Below are positions 35,589 to 46,445 of a stretch of 64,000 nucleotides of DNA, in pieces (within the stretch, counting starts at the first letter, position 1; each line of letters opens with the position of its first letter). This DNA comes from Hyphomonadaceae bacterium (GTDB lineage: Bacteria > Pseudomonadota > Alphaproteobacteria > Caulobacterales > Hyphomonadaceae), in assembly GCA_016714495.1 (NCBI GenBank), contig JADKDU010000001.1, forward strand, positions 558,001-622,000, read 5' to 3'. The notes under the pieces are model-generated. The model had not been told where the DNA came from. It saw only the letters and a program-made list of their open reading frames with translations, and did no database searches. The translations under genes were made by a program, and so were the position numbers.

Positions 35589-35993
35589 TCAAGCCCACCC
35601 AAACTGCTTCAGCAACAGCAGCCCGCCCGCCGCCGAAACGCCAGACAACACCGCCCCCCACACAAGATCGACAATCACCATCGGCAACGGCCAGCTCTTG
35701 ATCGTCGCCAGATTGGTCAGGTCGTAAGTCCCGTAAGCGACCAGCCCGAAGAACGCGCCCACCGCCGCCGCGCGCAGCCAGTCGCCATCACCCAGTGACG
35801 GTTGCACCGCAAAGAAGCCAAGCCCCGCCGCGTACAGCAGGTAGAACAGGATCGCCGGTATCGGCATGATCTGCTCACGAATCAACGGCCCCAATTGCTG
35901 CGCCAGCCAGCCTTTTGCAATTACGCCAAGCCAGAGAAGGTCCAGCACCGCAAGGATCAATCCCGCCGCGGCCGCGCTCTTGAAGAAATCCAT
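35589..35993 (-). CDS. DUF2177-family membrane protein
   Basis: A 134-residue protein with four transmembrane helices. It matches DUF2177: LILAVLDLLWLGVI, GPLIREQIM, AFFGLVAYGTYDLTNLATIKSWP and VDLVWG. Function unknown. The start at 35993 is preferred because GGGAG lies six bases upstream; ATG codons at 35996 and 36008 are alternatives. Confidence 0.85.
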   Translation of the reverse strand: MDFFKSAAAAGLILAVLDLLWLGVIAKGWLAQQLGPLIREQIMPIPAILFYLLYAAGLGFFAVQPSLGDGDWLRAAAVGAFFGLVAYGTYDLTNLATIKSWPLPMVIVDLVWGAVLSGVSAAGGLLLLKQFGWA

Positions 35994-36366
35994 CATCAAC
36001 TCCCACAACCCCCTTCATACGCACATCAAGGCAACTGGATGCCCCCGCCCCTTCCCCCGGCTCGGGGGAGGAGGATGTCATCGCATTCGCTCAAGAATGG
36101 GGGATGGAGCCATCCTGACAACGATGCTGCATGTGCTTGTCGAACTGGTGCAAAACGTCGCCTCAACCCTCCAGATGCGCCAGCGCCGTCTTCCCGCTGA
36201 ATGCCATAGCGATGTGACGCCTAGACCCGTGACAGCCTGACATGATCAGGCGAAAATCCACCCTATCCGCCCCGCAGCACACACCTGCGAGATCGCGCCT
36301 CTGCGCCGGTTGCGTCCTTACCCGCCACCCCCTACCGATTGACGTGCAGGCAACCCGCGAGCCCCG
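35994..36366. other. Gene-free region
   Basis: A 373-base stretch between the divergent DUF2177 and HupE-like genes. It holds a C5/G5 hairpin (about 36050-36071) and a small dyad CCTGA...TCAGG (about 36235-36248). No coding sequence, RNA gene or clear promoter could be supported. Confidence 0.4.
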
Positions 36367-37056
36367 ATGCGCCGTCACCATATCCTGTTCGCGCTGCTCG
36401 CTTTCGCGCTGATCGCGCCGCCCGTCTTCGCCCACGCCATCGGGGGCAGCGACGCGCAGTTCGTTCGCAACACGGTCGGCGCAGATCCGTTCCCGTTCCT
36501 CTATCTCGGCGCCAAGCACATGGTGACGGGATATGACCACCTGCTCTTCCTGCTCGGCGTGATCTTCTTTCTCTACCGGCTGAAAGACGTCCTGCTCTAT
36601 GTGACGCTCTTCTCGCTTGGCCACTCGACCACGCTGATCCTCGGCGTCCTATTCGACCTCGGCGTCTCGGCGCATCTGGTCGACATGGTCATCGGCCTGT
36701 CGGTTTCATACAAAGCCTTCGAAAATATGGGCGGCTTCCGCAAACTCGGCCTCGACATCGACAACCGCATCGCCGTCGGCGGCTTTGGCCTCGTCCACGG
36801 TCTCGGCCTCGCGACAAAGCTGCAGGACCTCGGCCTCAATCCGGTCGGCCTCCTGCCGAACCTCATCGCCTTCAACATCGGCGTTGAGATCGGCCAGCTC
36901 ATCGCCCTGTCCCTGATCCTTGTCGTGATGACCGTGTGGCGCACGACTAAAAGCTTCGGCCGCTTCGCCATCGCGGCCAACACCCTCCTATTCCTCGCCG
37001 GCGTCGTGCTGGCGGGCGAGCAGCTCGCAGGCTATCTTCTCGCCGGAGACGCATGA
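36367..37056 (+). CDS. HupE/UreJ-family membrane protein
   Basis: A 229-residue protein with a signal-like N-terminus (MRRHHILFALLAFALIAPPVFAH) and about six further helices. Family features include GAKHMVTGYDHLLFLLGVIFF (His and Asp typical of metal transport), LFSLGHSTTL and GFGLVHGLGLA. Relatives are thought to carry nickel or cobalt. The next gene overlaps by 4 bases and encodes a membrane-anchored partner. Confidence 0.87.
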   Translation: MRRHHILFALLAFALIAPPVFAHAIGGSDAQFVRNTVGADPFPFLYLGAKHMVTGYDHLLFLLGVIFFLYRLKDVLLYVTLFSLGHSTTLILGVLFDLGVSAHLVDMVIGLSVSYKAFENMGGFRKLGLDIDNRIAVGGFGLVHGLGLATKLQDLGLNPVGLLPNLIAFNIGVEIGQLIALSLILVVMTVWRTTKSFGRFAIAANTLLFLAGVVLAGEQLAGYLLAGDA

Positions 37057-37742
37057 TGTCTGAACATGAACAACCCATCGCACCCGTACAGCTGAAGGTC
37101 TCGGGCAAGACCCTAGCTCTCATCATCGCTGGCGGCCTCCTGGCCGGCGCGCTGATCGTACTCGGCGCGATCATGCCGGCGGAGTTCAACACCGACCCTC
37201 TCGGCCTCGGCAAACTCTCCGGCATCGCCCGCCTCTGGGCCCCCGACGAAAAGACGATCGACACCAATACCGCCGGCGGCCCGCTGGCCCGCGAGTATGA
37301 AACCGCCCCGCGCACGGATGTGATCGAAATCCCCCTTACGAATTTCCTTGGCGGCGCAAAGGGTTCGGAACTGGAATACAAGGTCCACATGAAACAGGGA
37401 GCGACCTTGATCTACGAATGGGAAGCCGTCGGCGTCTCCAGACCCGACAACTTTGGCTACGACTTCCACGGCCACACCACGCCTGAACCCGGCCAGGAAA
37501 TGACGGTCGCCACCTACAAGCAGGCGCGCGGCGTCTCGCAGAAAGGGGCGCTCACCGCTCCATTTAACGGCATTCAGGGTTGGCAGTTCTCGAATTTCGC
37601 CGACACCCCCGTGGTCGTCCGGGTGAAGCTGACAGGCTTCTACGACCTTGTCCCCGCAGGCGAAGAAGGGAATCTCGCCGGCATCGTCGCCAACGTTCCC
37701 GCCGCCCAGGCCCGGCCAGATTTCAAGCCTGATCAGCGCTAA
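37053..37742 (+). CDS. Membrane-anchored partner of HupE-like protein
   Basis: A 229-residue protein with one N-terminal helix (about 21-43) and a periplasmic domain; proteins annotated transmembrane anchor protein near HupE-like genes look the same. The domain contains EIPLTNFLGGAKGSELEYKVHM, ATLIYEWEA, YDFHGHT and GWQFSNFADTPVVVRVKL, suggesting a beta-sandwich. HGH could bind metal. The ATGA overlap with the HupE-like gene implies coupled translation and a joint function, unknown in detail. Confidence 0.75.
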   Translation: MMSEHEQPIAPVQLKVSGKTLALIIAGGLLAGALIVLGAIMPAEFNTDPLGLGKLSGIARLWAPDEKTIDTNTAGGPLAREYETAPRTDVIEIPLTNFLGGAKGSELEYKVHMKQGATLIYEWEAVGVSRPDNFGYDFHGHTTPEPGQEMTVATYKQARGVSQKGALTAPFNGIQGWQFSNFADTPVVVRVKLTGFYDLVPAGEEGNLAGIVANVPAAQARPDFKPDQR

Positions 37743-37834
37743 GCAGCCCCTGCTCGCCCTGCCACAATTTCGCGCTAACCTTTCGCCATCCATAAGGCGT
37801 GCGGGGGCCGCTGGATTTCGTATCGGAGACGCGT

Positions 37835-39103
37835 ATGAGCTGCCGCGCCGTCCTTGCCATGTCGCTCGCCGGCATTCTCGCCGGCTGCGCCTCGACCCGC
37901 CCTGCGCCCGTGGTCGGCGGCCGCACGCCGATCCCGCCACGCCCGCCGATCACCAGCCCAACCACGCCCAGCGTACCGACCTCCACCGACTTCGCGCTCG
38001 CTCCCGCCCGCTTCGCCGATATTCCCGGCTGGACCACGTCCGAAATGGCGCCCGCCCTCACCGCCTTCAAACGTCAATGCGCCTCCTGGCGCAACCGCAC
38101 GCCGGACGCCGTACTCACCGGAGGCCGCTATGGCGGAACCGTCAGCACCTGGTTCGGCGCATGCACTGCGGCCGACACGATCCAGCCCGGTCAGGAACGC
38201 TGGTTCTTCGAAAACTATTTCGATGCGAACTTCGTCGTCGGTCCGGGCGAAGCACGCCTCACTTCCTATTTCGAACCCGTCATTCAAGCGAGCCGCGACT
38301 GGTCGCCCCAGTTCACAGAGCCGCTGCTCAAGCGCCCACCCGACATGGTGACGGTCGATCTCGGCGCCTTCGCCGAAGCCTATGACAACGAAACGCTTCG
38401 CGGCGCGCCTCGCACGCTGAACGGCAAGGTGAATGGCGACCGCATCGTGCCGTATCCGAAGCGCGAGGCGATCACGCCCTATCTCGGGCAAGTCATCGGC
38501 TATGCGCACCCGGCCGATGTCTATAATCTTCAGGTTCAGGGCTCAGGCCGTCTCAGTTTCCAGGATGGCACGCAGGCCCGCGCGCAGTTTTCGGCGCAGA
38601 ACGGCTACAAGTGGAATTCCGCTCTGGGGGCACTTCGCAACTCCGGCCGTCTCGCCAGCCCGACCTGGGCCAACTTCCGCTCATGGCTCGACACCAATCC
38701 CGGCGAACAGAAGACCGCACTCAACGCCGATCCTTCCTATGTCTTCTTCCAGGAAGAAACGATCGCCGACTACGCCGCCGGCCCGAAGGGCGCGGCCAAC
38801 GTGCCACTGACCCCGATGGGGTCGATCGCTGTCGATCCGGCCTATCATCCATACGGCGCGGTCGTGTTCGTTGACGGCGCCCATGACGGCTATGCGTTCC
38901 AGAGACTTCTCGTGGCGCAGGACACGGGCGGCGCGATCCGGCGTGGCCCGAATCGCGGCGATATCTTCGCCGGCACAGGCCCTGAAGCCGGCGCGTTCGC
39001 GGAGAGAATGAACAGCACGCCCGCACGCTGGTGGACACTGCTTCCGAAAGCTTTCGGCGCGCCGATCGCCAGCGTCGCAACTGCGACAACGCCCCGGGGC
39101 TAA
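37835..39103 (+). CDS. mltA: Membrane-bound lytic murein transglycosylase A
   Basis: MltA (422 residues) cleaves peptidoglycan to 1,6-anhydro-muropeptides. The lipoprotein signal ends ILAGC. Family features are YFEPVIQAS, PYPKREAI, LQVQGSGRLSF, PLTPMGSIAVDP and the 3D-domain end AQDTGGAIRRGPNRGDIFAGTG, which carries the catalytic Asp. The start at 37835 is chosen because the signal peptide begins there. It is convergent with the VOC protein gene (3-base gap). Confidence 0.95.
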   Translation: MSCRAVLAMSLAGILAGCASTRPAPVVGGRTPIPPRPPITSPTTPSVPTSTDFALAPARFADIPGWTTSEMAPALTAFKRQCASWRNRTPDAVLTGGRYGGTVSTWFGACTAADTIQPGQERWFFENYFDANFVVGPGEARLTSYFEPVIQASRDWSPQFTEPLLKRPPDMVTVDLGAFAEAYDNETLRGAPRTLNGKVNGDRIVPYPKREAITPYLGQVIGYAHPADVYNLQVQGSGRLSFQDGTQARAQFSAQNGYKWNSALGALRNSGRLASPTWANFRSWLDTNPGEQKTALNADPSYVFFQEETIADYAAGPKGAANVPLTPMGSIAVDPAYHPYGAVVFVDGAHDGYAFQRLLVAQDTGGAIRRGPNRGDIFAGTGPEAGAFAERMNSTPARWWTLLPKAFGAPIASVATATTPRG

Positions 39104-39106
39104 CGG

Positions 39107-39496
39107 CTATTTCAACCGCCAAGGCGGCCAGCGCCGGTTCTCGCCGGCATGATAAAGCGTAATGCGGTTGCCCGCAGGGTCGCGAAGGTGGGCCACGCGC
39201 CAGAGATAGCTCATCGTTTCAGGCTCAGTCTCGAACACAATGCCCTTGGCTTTCAGCTCACCGACAAGCTCGTCCAGCCGATCGCTCTCGAACCAGATCT
39301 CCGGCCAGTCACCGCCCTTCCAGCCTTCCACGCGTTCAATGGAAAATGTGGAGGGTTCGCCGCGATCGCCTTCGGACATCTCAAAGCGCGCATAGCGCGG
39401 CGGCGAATCGACGATCAGTTTGAGGCCGAGCGCCTGGTAGAACGCGACGCTCGCTGCGTAATCAGTCAGCGGAACGGTAACCTGGTTCAGCCGCAT
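39107..39496 (-). CDS. VOC-family (glyoxalase-like) protein
   Basis: A 129-residue single VOC-domain protein. It starts MRLNQVTVPLTDYAASVAFYQALGL, a classic beta-alpha-beta opening, and closes with HLRDPAGNRITLYH, carrying the usual metal-ligand Glu position replaced by Thr-Leu-Tyr. The natural substrate is unknown; relatives include lactoylglutathione lyases and ring-cleavage enzymes. It starts 4 bases after the DUF72 gene on the same strand, so the two are probably one operon. Confidence 0.85.
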   Translation of the reverse strand: MRLNQVTVPLTDYAASVAFYQALGLKLIVDSPPRYARFEMSEGDRGEPSTFSIERVEGWKGGDWPEIWFESDRLDELVGELKAKGIVFETEPETMSYLWRVAHLRDPAGNRITLYHAGENRRWPPWRLK

Positions 39497-39500
39497 AGCC

Positions 39501-40337
39501 TTATTTCTTCTTCGCTGGAGCTTTCTTGGCCGCGGCCTTCTTTACCGGCGCTTTGACCTTCCCCGTCGTCGCATCCGCTTCACCTGCAGGAGGCGCAATG
39601 CCAAGCCTTTCCTGCAGCGCCATCGCGGCAGCGGGATTGCGTTCTTTTGCGCCAGAGATGAAGAACGCGAACACGTCTTGTTTCTTCGACCATCCGGTAA
39701 CGAGCTTGGCGAAGCGTCCGATCTCGGCAGCGGGATAGCCGCCCGTCTCGTCGCTTTGTGATTGCATCAACCGCGCGACAGCGAAGCTCGAGCCTTGATG
39801 GCGCAGTTTCGGAAACTCATCGTCTTCTGCATAGACCACAGTGGCGCCGTGCTTCGTGAGCAGGTCGTAGAATTCCGGCACGTCAAATCCCAAACCACGC
39901 ACCTCAAGCGCATGACGAAGCGACTGCTTGTCCTTCTCCTTCGGCAGCACGGACAGGAAGGCGTTGAAATACTCCGCGTCGAACTTGCGCGTGCCGGGGA
40001 ACTGCCAGTTTATCGGCCCCAGCTTTTCCTTCAGCCGGGTGATGCCCTGTCCGAGAAACAAGTCGACCGACTTCTTCATGTCCTCTTTTGTCTTGCGCAC
40101 GGTCGAGAAGCGATGGGCCTTCAGACTGAACACGAATCCATCCGGCGATGCTTCCGCCCACTTCGCGAAGGTCTCGGGCTTGAACGATGAATAGTAGGTC
40201 GCGTTGACCTCGATCGCCGTCATCTTGCGGCTCATGTAGTTGAGCTGCTTCGCCTTGGAGAGGCCAGGCGGATAGAAGGTTTCATCCCATGGCTCGAAGT
40301 TCCAGCCGCCGACGCCCACACGTATGGGATGCGCCAT
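39501..40337 (-). CDS. DUF72-family protein
   Basis: A 278-residue TIM-barrel-like protein of the DUF72 (YecE) family: RVGVGGWNFEPWDETFYP at the start, EVNATYYSSFKPETFAKWAE, GFVFSLKAHRFSTV and FISGAKERNPAAAM near the end. It carries a Lys/Ala-rich C-terminal tail (PVKKAAAKKAPAKKK) not typical of the family, which may bind nucleic acid. The family is universal but uncharacterised. Confidence 0.88.
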   Translation of the reverse strand: MAHPIRVGVGGWNFEPWDETFYPPGLSKAKQLNYMSRKMTAIEVNATYYSSFKPETFAKWAEASPDGFVFSLKAHRFSTVRKTKEDMKKSVDLFLGQGITRLKEKLGPINWQFPGTRKFDAEYFNAFLSVLPKEKDKQSLRHALEVRGLGFDVPEFYDLLTKHGATVVYAEDDEFPKLRHQGSSFAVARLMQSQSDETGGYPAAEIGRFAKLVTGWSKKQDVFAFFISGAKERNPAAAMALQERLGIAPPAGEADATTGKVKAPVKKAAAKKAPAKKK

Positions 40338-40385
40338 CCCGCCTCTCCTTTTTGTTCAAGCATCGTCTAGCATGGCCGCAACAGA

Positions 40386-40802
40386 TCAGGCGAGATGTCC
40401 AACGACGCGGCGCGTCTGTGGCTTATCACGATGCTCGAACAGGTAGACGCCCTGCCACGTGCCCAGCGCCAGCCTGCCGCCGACAATCGGGATCGACAGA
40501 GATGTTGGCAGCACCGCGGCCTTGAGGTGCGCCGGCATGTCGTCAGTCCCTTCGGTGCGGTGTGTGATCCAGCGCATGGAAGGATCATCCGCCTGCGGGG
40601 CTAGCCGCCGGAAGAATGCATCCAGATCGCTGCGCACGTCCGGATCAGCGTTCTCCTGGATCAGCAGCGAGCAGGACGTGTGCTGGACGAATAGCGTCAG
40701 CAACCCGCTCTCCTTTCCACCGCTTTCGACAAACGCCTGCACCGCGTCCGTGAATTCGAAGAATCCCGGCCCGCGCGTCGAAATGCTGAAAGTCGTCTGC
40801 AT
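40386..40802 (-). CDS. YjbQ/UPF0047-family protein
   Basis: A 138-residue protein of the UPF0047 family: TLFVQHTSCSLLIQENADPDVRSDL, HRTEGTDDMPAHLKA and LGTWQGVYLFEHRD, which are the conserved catalytic-site segments. Members have been linked to thiamine-phosphate synthesis activity and are usually called secondary thiamine-phosphate synthase. It is divergent from the zinc metallopeptidase gene. Confidence 0.92.
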   Translation of the reverse strand: MQTTFSISTRGPGFFEFTDAVQAFVESGGKESGLLTLFVQHTSCSLLIQENADPDVRSDLDAFFRRLAPQADDPSMRWITHRTEGTDDMPAHLKAAVLPTSLSIPIVGGRLALGTWQGVYLFEHRDKPQTRRVVGHLA

Positions 40803-40896
40803 TTTGCGAGGATATCATGCCCTGCCGCACCTGCATCCTTCCCTTCCTCCGCGCGTTCTGGCCTATTGGCGGCACGTTGCAGCCTTGGAGGACTAG

Positions 40897-41745
40897 ATGC
40901 GTTGGACGGGTGGACGGCGCGGCGGCGGTGTTGAAGACCGGCGTGGGCTCAGCGGTGGCGGCCTCGCGGCAGGCGGCGGTATTGGCGCCATTATCATCGG
41001 CCTGATCGGCTACTTCGTTCTCGGCATCAATCCTTCGACTACGCAGGCCGTACTCGGCCAATTCGGCGGCCTCGGTCAGGAACGCGGAGAGGTCGGCACG
41101 CCGCGCGACGATGCAGGCATGTTTGTCGATGTGATCGGCACGAACATCAACGACGTCTGGTCGGCGCAGCTTGCGAACTACACGCCGCCCAAGGTCGTTC
41201 TCTACGATCAGGGCACCAGCACGGGTTGCGGCTATGGCCAGTCCGCGATGGGGCCGTTCTACTGCCCCACCGACCAAACCGTTTATCTCGATCTGTCCTT
41301 CTGGGAGGAGATGCAAACCAAGCTCGGCGCCTCCAGCGCTGATTTCGCAAAGGCCTACGTGATCGCGCACGAGTTCGGCCATCATGTGCAGACGTTGACG
41401 GGCGCGTCACAGAAGGTGCAGCGGGCGCAGGGTTCGCTCAGTCAGACCGAGGGCAATCGCTATTCCGTCGCGCTGGAACTGCAGGCTGACTGCTACGCTG
41501 GCGTCTATGCCGCAAATGCAGCAAAAGTCTCGAACGGTCAGGTTGCCCTTGAGGCAGGGGATCTTGAGGGCGGAATGCAGACCGCGAATGCCATCGGCGA
41601 TGACACGCTGCAGAAGCGCAGCGGCGGTCGCGTTACACCCGAAGGCTTCACGCACGGCACGTCTGCGCAACGCAAGCAATGGCTGCTCGCCGGCTATGAA
41701 AGCAGCGATCCACGCGCATGCGAGGGGACATTTGAGGGATTGTAG
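40897..41745 (+). CDS. Neutral zinc metallopeptidase (YpfJ/KPN_02809 type)
   Basis: A 282-residue membrane-anchored metallopeptidase. The N-terminus starts RWTGGRRGGGVEDRRG, then a glycine-rich helix crosses the membrane (about 25-47). The zinc motif HEFGHHVQ is at about residue 158, with an ELQADCYAG third-ligand segment. The usual family C-terminal segment HGTSAQRKQWLLAGYE is present. A GGAGGA ribosome site lies just before the ATG. Physiological substrate unknown. Confidence 0.92.
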   Translation: MRWTGGRRGGGVEDRRGLSGGGLAAGGGIGAIIIGLIGYFVLGINPSTTQAVLGQFGGLGQERGEVGTPRDDAGMFVDVIGTNINDVWSAQLANYTPPKVVLYDQGTSTGCGYGQSAMGPFYCPTDQTVYLDLSFWEEMQTKLGASSADFAKAYVIAHEFGHHVQTLTGASQKVQRAQGSLSQTEGNRYSVALELQADCYAGVYAANAAKVSNGQVALEAGDLEGGMQTANAIGDDTLQKRSGGRVTPEGFTHGTSAQRKQWLLAGYESSDPRACEGTFEGL

Positions 41746-41775
41746 CAAGCAGTTCGACTGACAATGATGCCTTGA

Positions 41776-41821
41776 ACAGCCGGCGATCATGACCACCTCC
41801 TAGAGGTCAGACGCCGGCTGT
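41776..41821 (+). terminator. Hairpin terminator after the metallopeptidase gene
   Basis: ACAGCCGGCG pairs with CGCCGGCTGT, and inside it TGACC pairs with GGTCA. It lies 31 bases after the stop and is followed by CTTAAC without a long T-run. The rest of 41822-42006 shows no gene. Confidence 0.65.
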
Positions 41822-42006
41822 CTTAACCTGCGGCTAATTCACGCGAGCGCAGCATCTCGTTAAGCGGGCAACCGCCGCATAGCATCACTTCACGGGGACC
41901 CTGATCGCGCCAGACTAGCTGGGGGATACGCGAAAGGGGTAAAGGCGCCGAAACCGGCTGTCCGGACGATCTAGCCTCGCGACCTCCTTTCTGGAACGAA
42001 CCATCG

Positions 42007-43038
42007 ATGGCGCATGCCCAAGCCTCTGCCTCCCTGCGCGAATTCCTGAAACCGTTTCAGAGCCCGATACTCTGGCGCTCCGTTGTCGAATTAATTTGGA
42101 CTGCCGCACCGCTCGCAGCGCTCTGGGCCGCTGGAGCGTTTGCGGTCGCGGCCGGTCTCTGGTGGCTCTCGCTGATCATCTCGATTCCCGCAGCTGCCTT
42201 CGTCGTGCGCATGTTCATGATCCAGCACGACTGCGGCCACCGCTCGTTCTTCAAGTCGGCCTGGGCCAATGACTGGGTTGGGCGCATAATCGGCGTTATC
42301 ACCCTTACCCCGCATGATTGCTGGCGCCGCACGCACGGCATTCATCACGCAACATCAGGCAATCTCGACAGGCGTGAACTCGGCGCGGTTCGGACGGTAT
42401 CGGTCAAGGAATACGACGCGATGACGCCGTTGCAGCGTTTCGGGTATCGCGCGTATCGCAATCCGATCGTGCTGTTCGTCCTCGGGCCGTTTTACGTCTT
42501 CTTCCTACAACAGCGGGTTCCGCATGGGATCATGAAAGAGGGTTGGCGTCCGTGGGTATCGGCTATGGGCACCAATGTCGCGCTCTTCGCGATCCTTGGC
42601 GCCGCAATCTGGCTGGGCGGCTTCAGCGCGCTACTGCTTGTATGGCTGCCGACCATGATGCTGGCCGCTATGATCGGCGTCTGGCTGTTCTTCGTGCAGC
42701 ACCAGTTCGAAGAAACCTACTGGGCTCGCAACGATACTTGGGAGTTGGTCGAGGCCGCCATGCGCGGTTCGTCGCATTACGACCTGCCGCCTGTTCTGCG
42801 CTGGCTCACCGGAAACATCGGCGTACACCACATCCACCACGTCTCGGCGCGCATCCCGTTCTACAAGCTGCGCGAGGTGCTGAAGCACAACCCTGCCCTC
42901 AAGGACGTGAACCGCCTCGGAATGCTGGAAAGCATTCGCTGCGCCAGCCTCACCTTGTGGGACGAAGCCAGCCAGCGCCTGATATCGTTCGGGCACTATG
43001 CACGCATGAAGTCCATGCCGAAGCCCGCAACGGCCTGA
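42007..43038 (+). CDS. Fatty acid desaturase
   Basis: A 343-residue membrane desaturase. Three histidine boxes are present: HDCGH, HGIHH and HHIHH, with four to five hydrophobic segments between them. It introduces a double bond into acyl chains using a di-iron centre and O2. It is predicted to be in the inner membrane and stands alone; a truncated insertion sequence follows. Confidence 0.94.
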   Translation: MAHAQASASLREFLKPFQSPILWRSVVELIWTAAPLAALWAAGAFAVAAGLWWLSLIISIPAAAFVVRMFMIQHDCGHRSFFKSAWANDWVGRIIGVITLTPHDCWRRTHGIHHATSGNLDRRELGAVRTVSVKEYDAMTPLQRFGYRAYRNPIVLFVLGPFYVFFLQQRVPHGIMKEGWRPWVSAMGTNVALFAILGAAIWLGGFSALLLVWLPTMMLAAMIGVWLFFVQHQFEETYWARNDTWELVEAAMRGSSHYDLPPVLRWLTGNIGVHHIHHVSARIPFYKLREVLKHNPALKDVNRLGMLESIRCASLTLWDEASQRLISFGHYARMKSMPKPATA

Positions 43039-43133
43039 TCTAGAGCAAACTCAGTGACAGCTGAATCTGGGGGATTCCCGATTTGGGCGGGTTGTGATTC
43101 TGTTTGTGTTGGCCGGACAGGAGGCCGGCGGAC

Positions 43134-43560
43134 ATGACCCGAGCCCTGTCGATGGATTTGCGTGAGCGGGCGTTGGCCCGTCTTGAGAAGGGTGAGACGT
43201 GTCGCCAGGTGGCGGCGGCGTTGCAGGTTGGCGTCTCATCAGTGGTGAAGTGGTCTCAGCGCAAGCGGGAGACCGGGAGCTGCGCGCCGAAGAAGCCGCC
43301 GGGTCCAAAGCCGTACGTACTGAAGGAGAAGCAGCGGGATTACATCCGCATGCGCTTGCGTGATGAGCCGCACGTGACGCTGCGCGCGATCCAGATCGAA
43401 CTCGCCGAGCTTGGCACGAAGGTGAGTTACGGTGCGATCTGGAACTTCGTCCACGCCGACGGTCTGAGTTTCAAAAAAAACCGCCATCGCCGATGAGCGG
43501 CTGCGCCCTGATGTTGTAAGGCGGCGCAAGCGCTGGAGCTCGCTCCAGACGTGGATCGAC
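43134..43560 (+). mobile_element. Truncated IS630-family transposase fragment
   Basis: The frame from 43134 encodes an IS630 helix-turn-helix N-terminus (MTRALSMDLRERALARLEKG, CRQVAAALQVG, VSYGAIWNFVHADGLSFKK). At an A8 run (43473-43480) the frame must shift by +1, after which KKTAIADERLRPDVVRRRKRW continues to about 43560. There the similarity stops before the catalytic FIDET segment. The element therefore lacks its catalytic C-terminal half and right end and cannot move by itself. Left inverted repeat not identified; the sequence around 43041-43062 is a candidate. Confidence 0.8.
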
Positions 43561-43878
43561 CATGAAGCCGCGCTGACCGGTTTCCGCGTCCTGCATCAGC
43601 GACAGCGTCCGCATGATCGCCTGCTGCACATTGAGCGTATGCTCGACCCTGCGCTGACGCTCGTCGCGCTGGAATGTGGACACCGCTGCAAGCGCGATCA
43701 CAATCGCCATGGCGACGACCGTGAGAGCAAGCCCAATCATGAGCGGACGCGGCGCAGTCGCACCCATCTGCACAACCACAGCTTTGTCGGGATGGTGCGT
43801 CATGATGAAAGCAGCCCTTGCTCTGTTCATCCAACGAACCAGCGCAGCAGTACAGTAGGGTTGCCGATTTTCTGACAC
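43560..43878 (-). pseudogene. 5' fragment of CHASE3-domain sensor gene
   Basis: On the minus strand, from about 43878 there is an N-terminal cytoplasmic part, a transmembrane helix (LMIGLALTVVAMAIVIALA) and the start of a CHASE3 sensory domain (RVEHTLNVQQAIMRTLSLMQDAETGQRGF). Similarity ends at about 43560, where IS630 sequence begins on the other strand. The kinase or signalling output domains are gone. The element insertion followed by deletion is the likely cause. Confidence 0.7.
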
Positions 43879-43919
43879 GGAAACGGCCCGCCGGAATCCT
43901 GCTGACTACGGCGCCTGCC

Positions 43920-43948
43920 AAAAAAAGCCGACTGACCGCCGGGCTTTT
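43920..43948 (-). terminator. Intrinsic terminator after rpoD
   Basis: On the minus strand AAAAGCC pairs with GGCTTTT around a 12-base interval and is followed by further T residues (T7 in total), 20 bases after the rpoD stop. Confidence 0.85.
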
Positions 43949-43968
43949 CCGTTCGGTTGTTGCCAGCG

Positions 43969-46062
<2,094 letters not shown>

Positions 46063-46444
46063 TCCGTCTCTCCGCAGACCCTGTTTGTCAGGCCGGACAT
46101 CTTTCGCCGGCACGACCTTCGCCGGTTGGGCTTTCGCCGTACCGGTCTTTTCCTCCCGCCTTTGGGCAGGGGCTCCTTGCTCGCAACCGGCTTGGGGGAG
46201 CCTTGGCCAATTGCTTGGCGGTCGGTCCCTTCACCGGCTGGGTCTTGGCCGGAGCGGGCTTGGCCGCCACGGCCGCCTTTGCCCCGCCCTTAAGTACGGG
46301 CTTGGGAGGCTCAGGCTTCTTTGAATCCTTCTTCGTCTCCGCCTTTGCGGAGCTCGGCTTTGCAGCAGGCTTATCCCGTCTGACTTCGGCTTTTGCGGAG
46401 GCTTTGCCTCCCTTGGCCGGCGGGTGTTTCGCCTTGTTCTTCAA
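46063..46444 (-). other. Lys/Ala/Pro-rich coding between dnaG and rpoD, possibly frameshifted RpoD extension
   Basis: A TTG start one base after the dnaG stop opens a frame reading NKAKHPPAKGGKASAKAE and so on, highly K/A/P-rich. Near 46195 the same composition continues in a second frame (GSPKPVASKEPLPKGG), and near 46155 in the frame of rpoD (TAKAQPAKVVPAKD) directly into RpoD. Two missing bases would join all three into an N-terminal extension of RpoD. As sequenced, the first frame runs to 46088 and overlaps the rpoD frame. A separate small basic protein is the alternative. Confidence 0.5.
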
Positions 46445-46445
46445 G

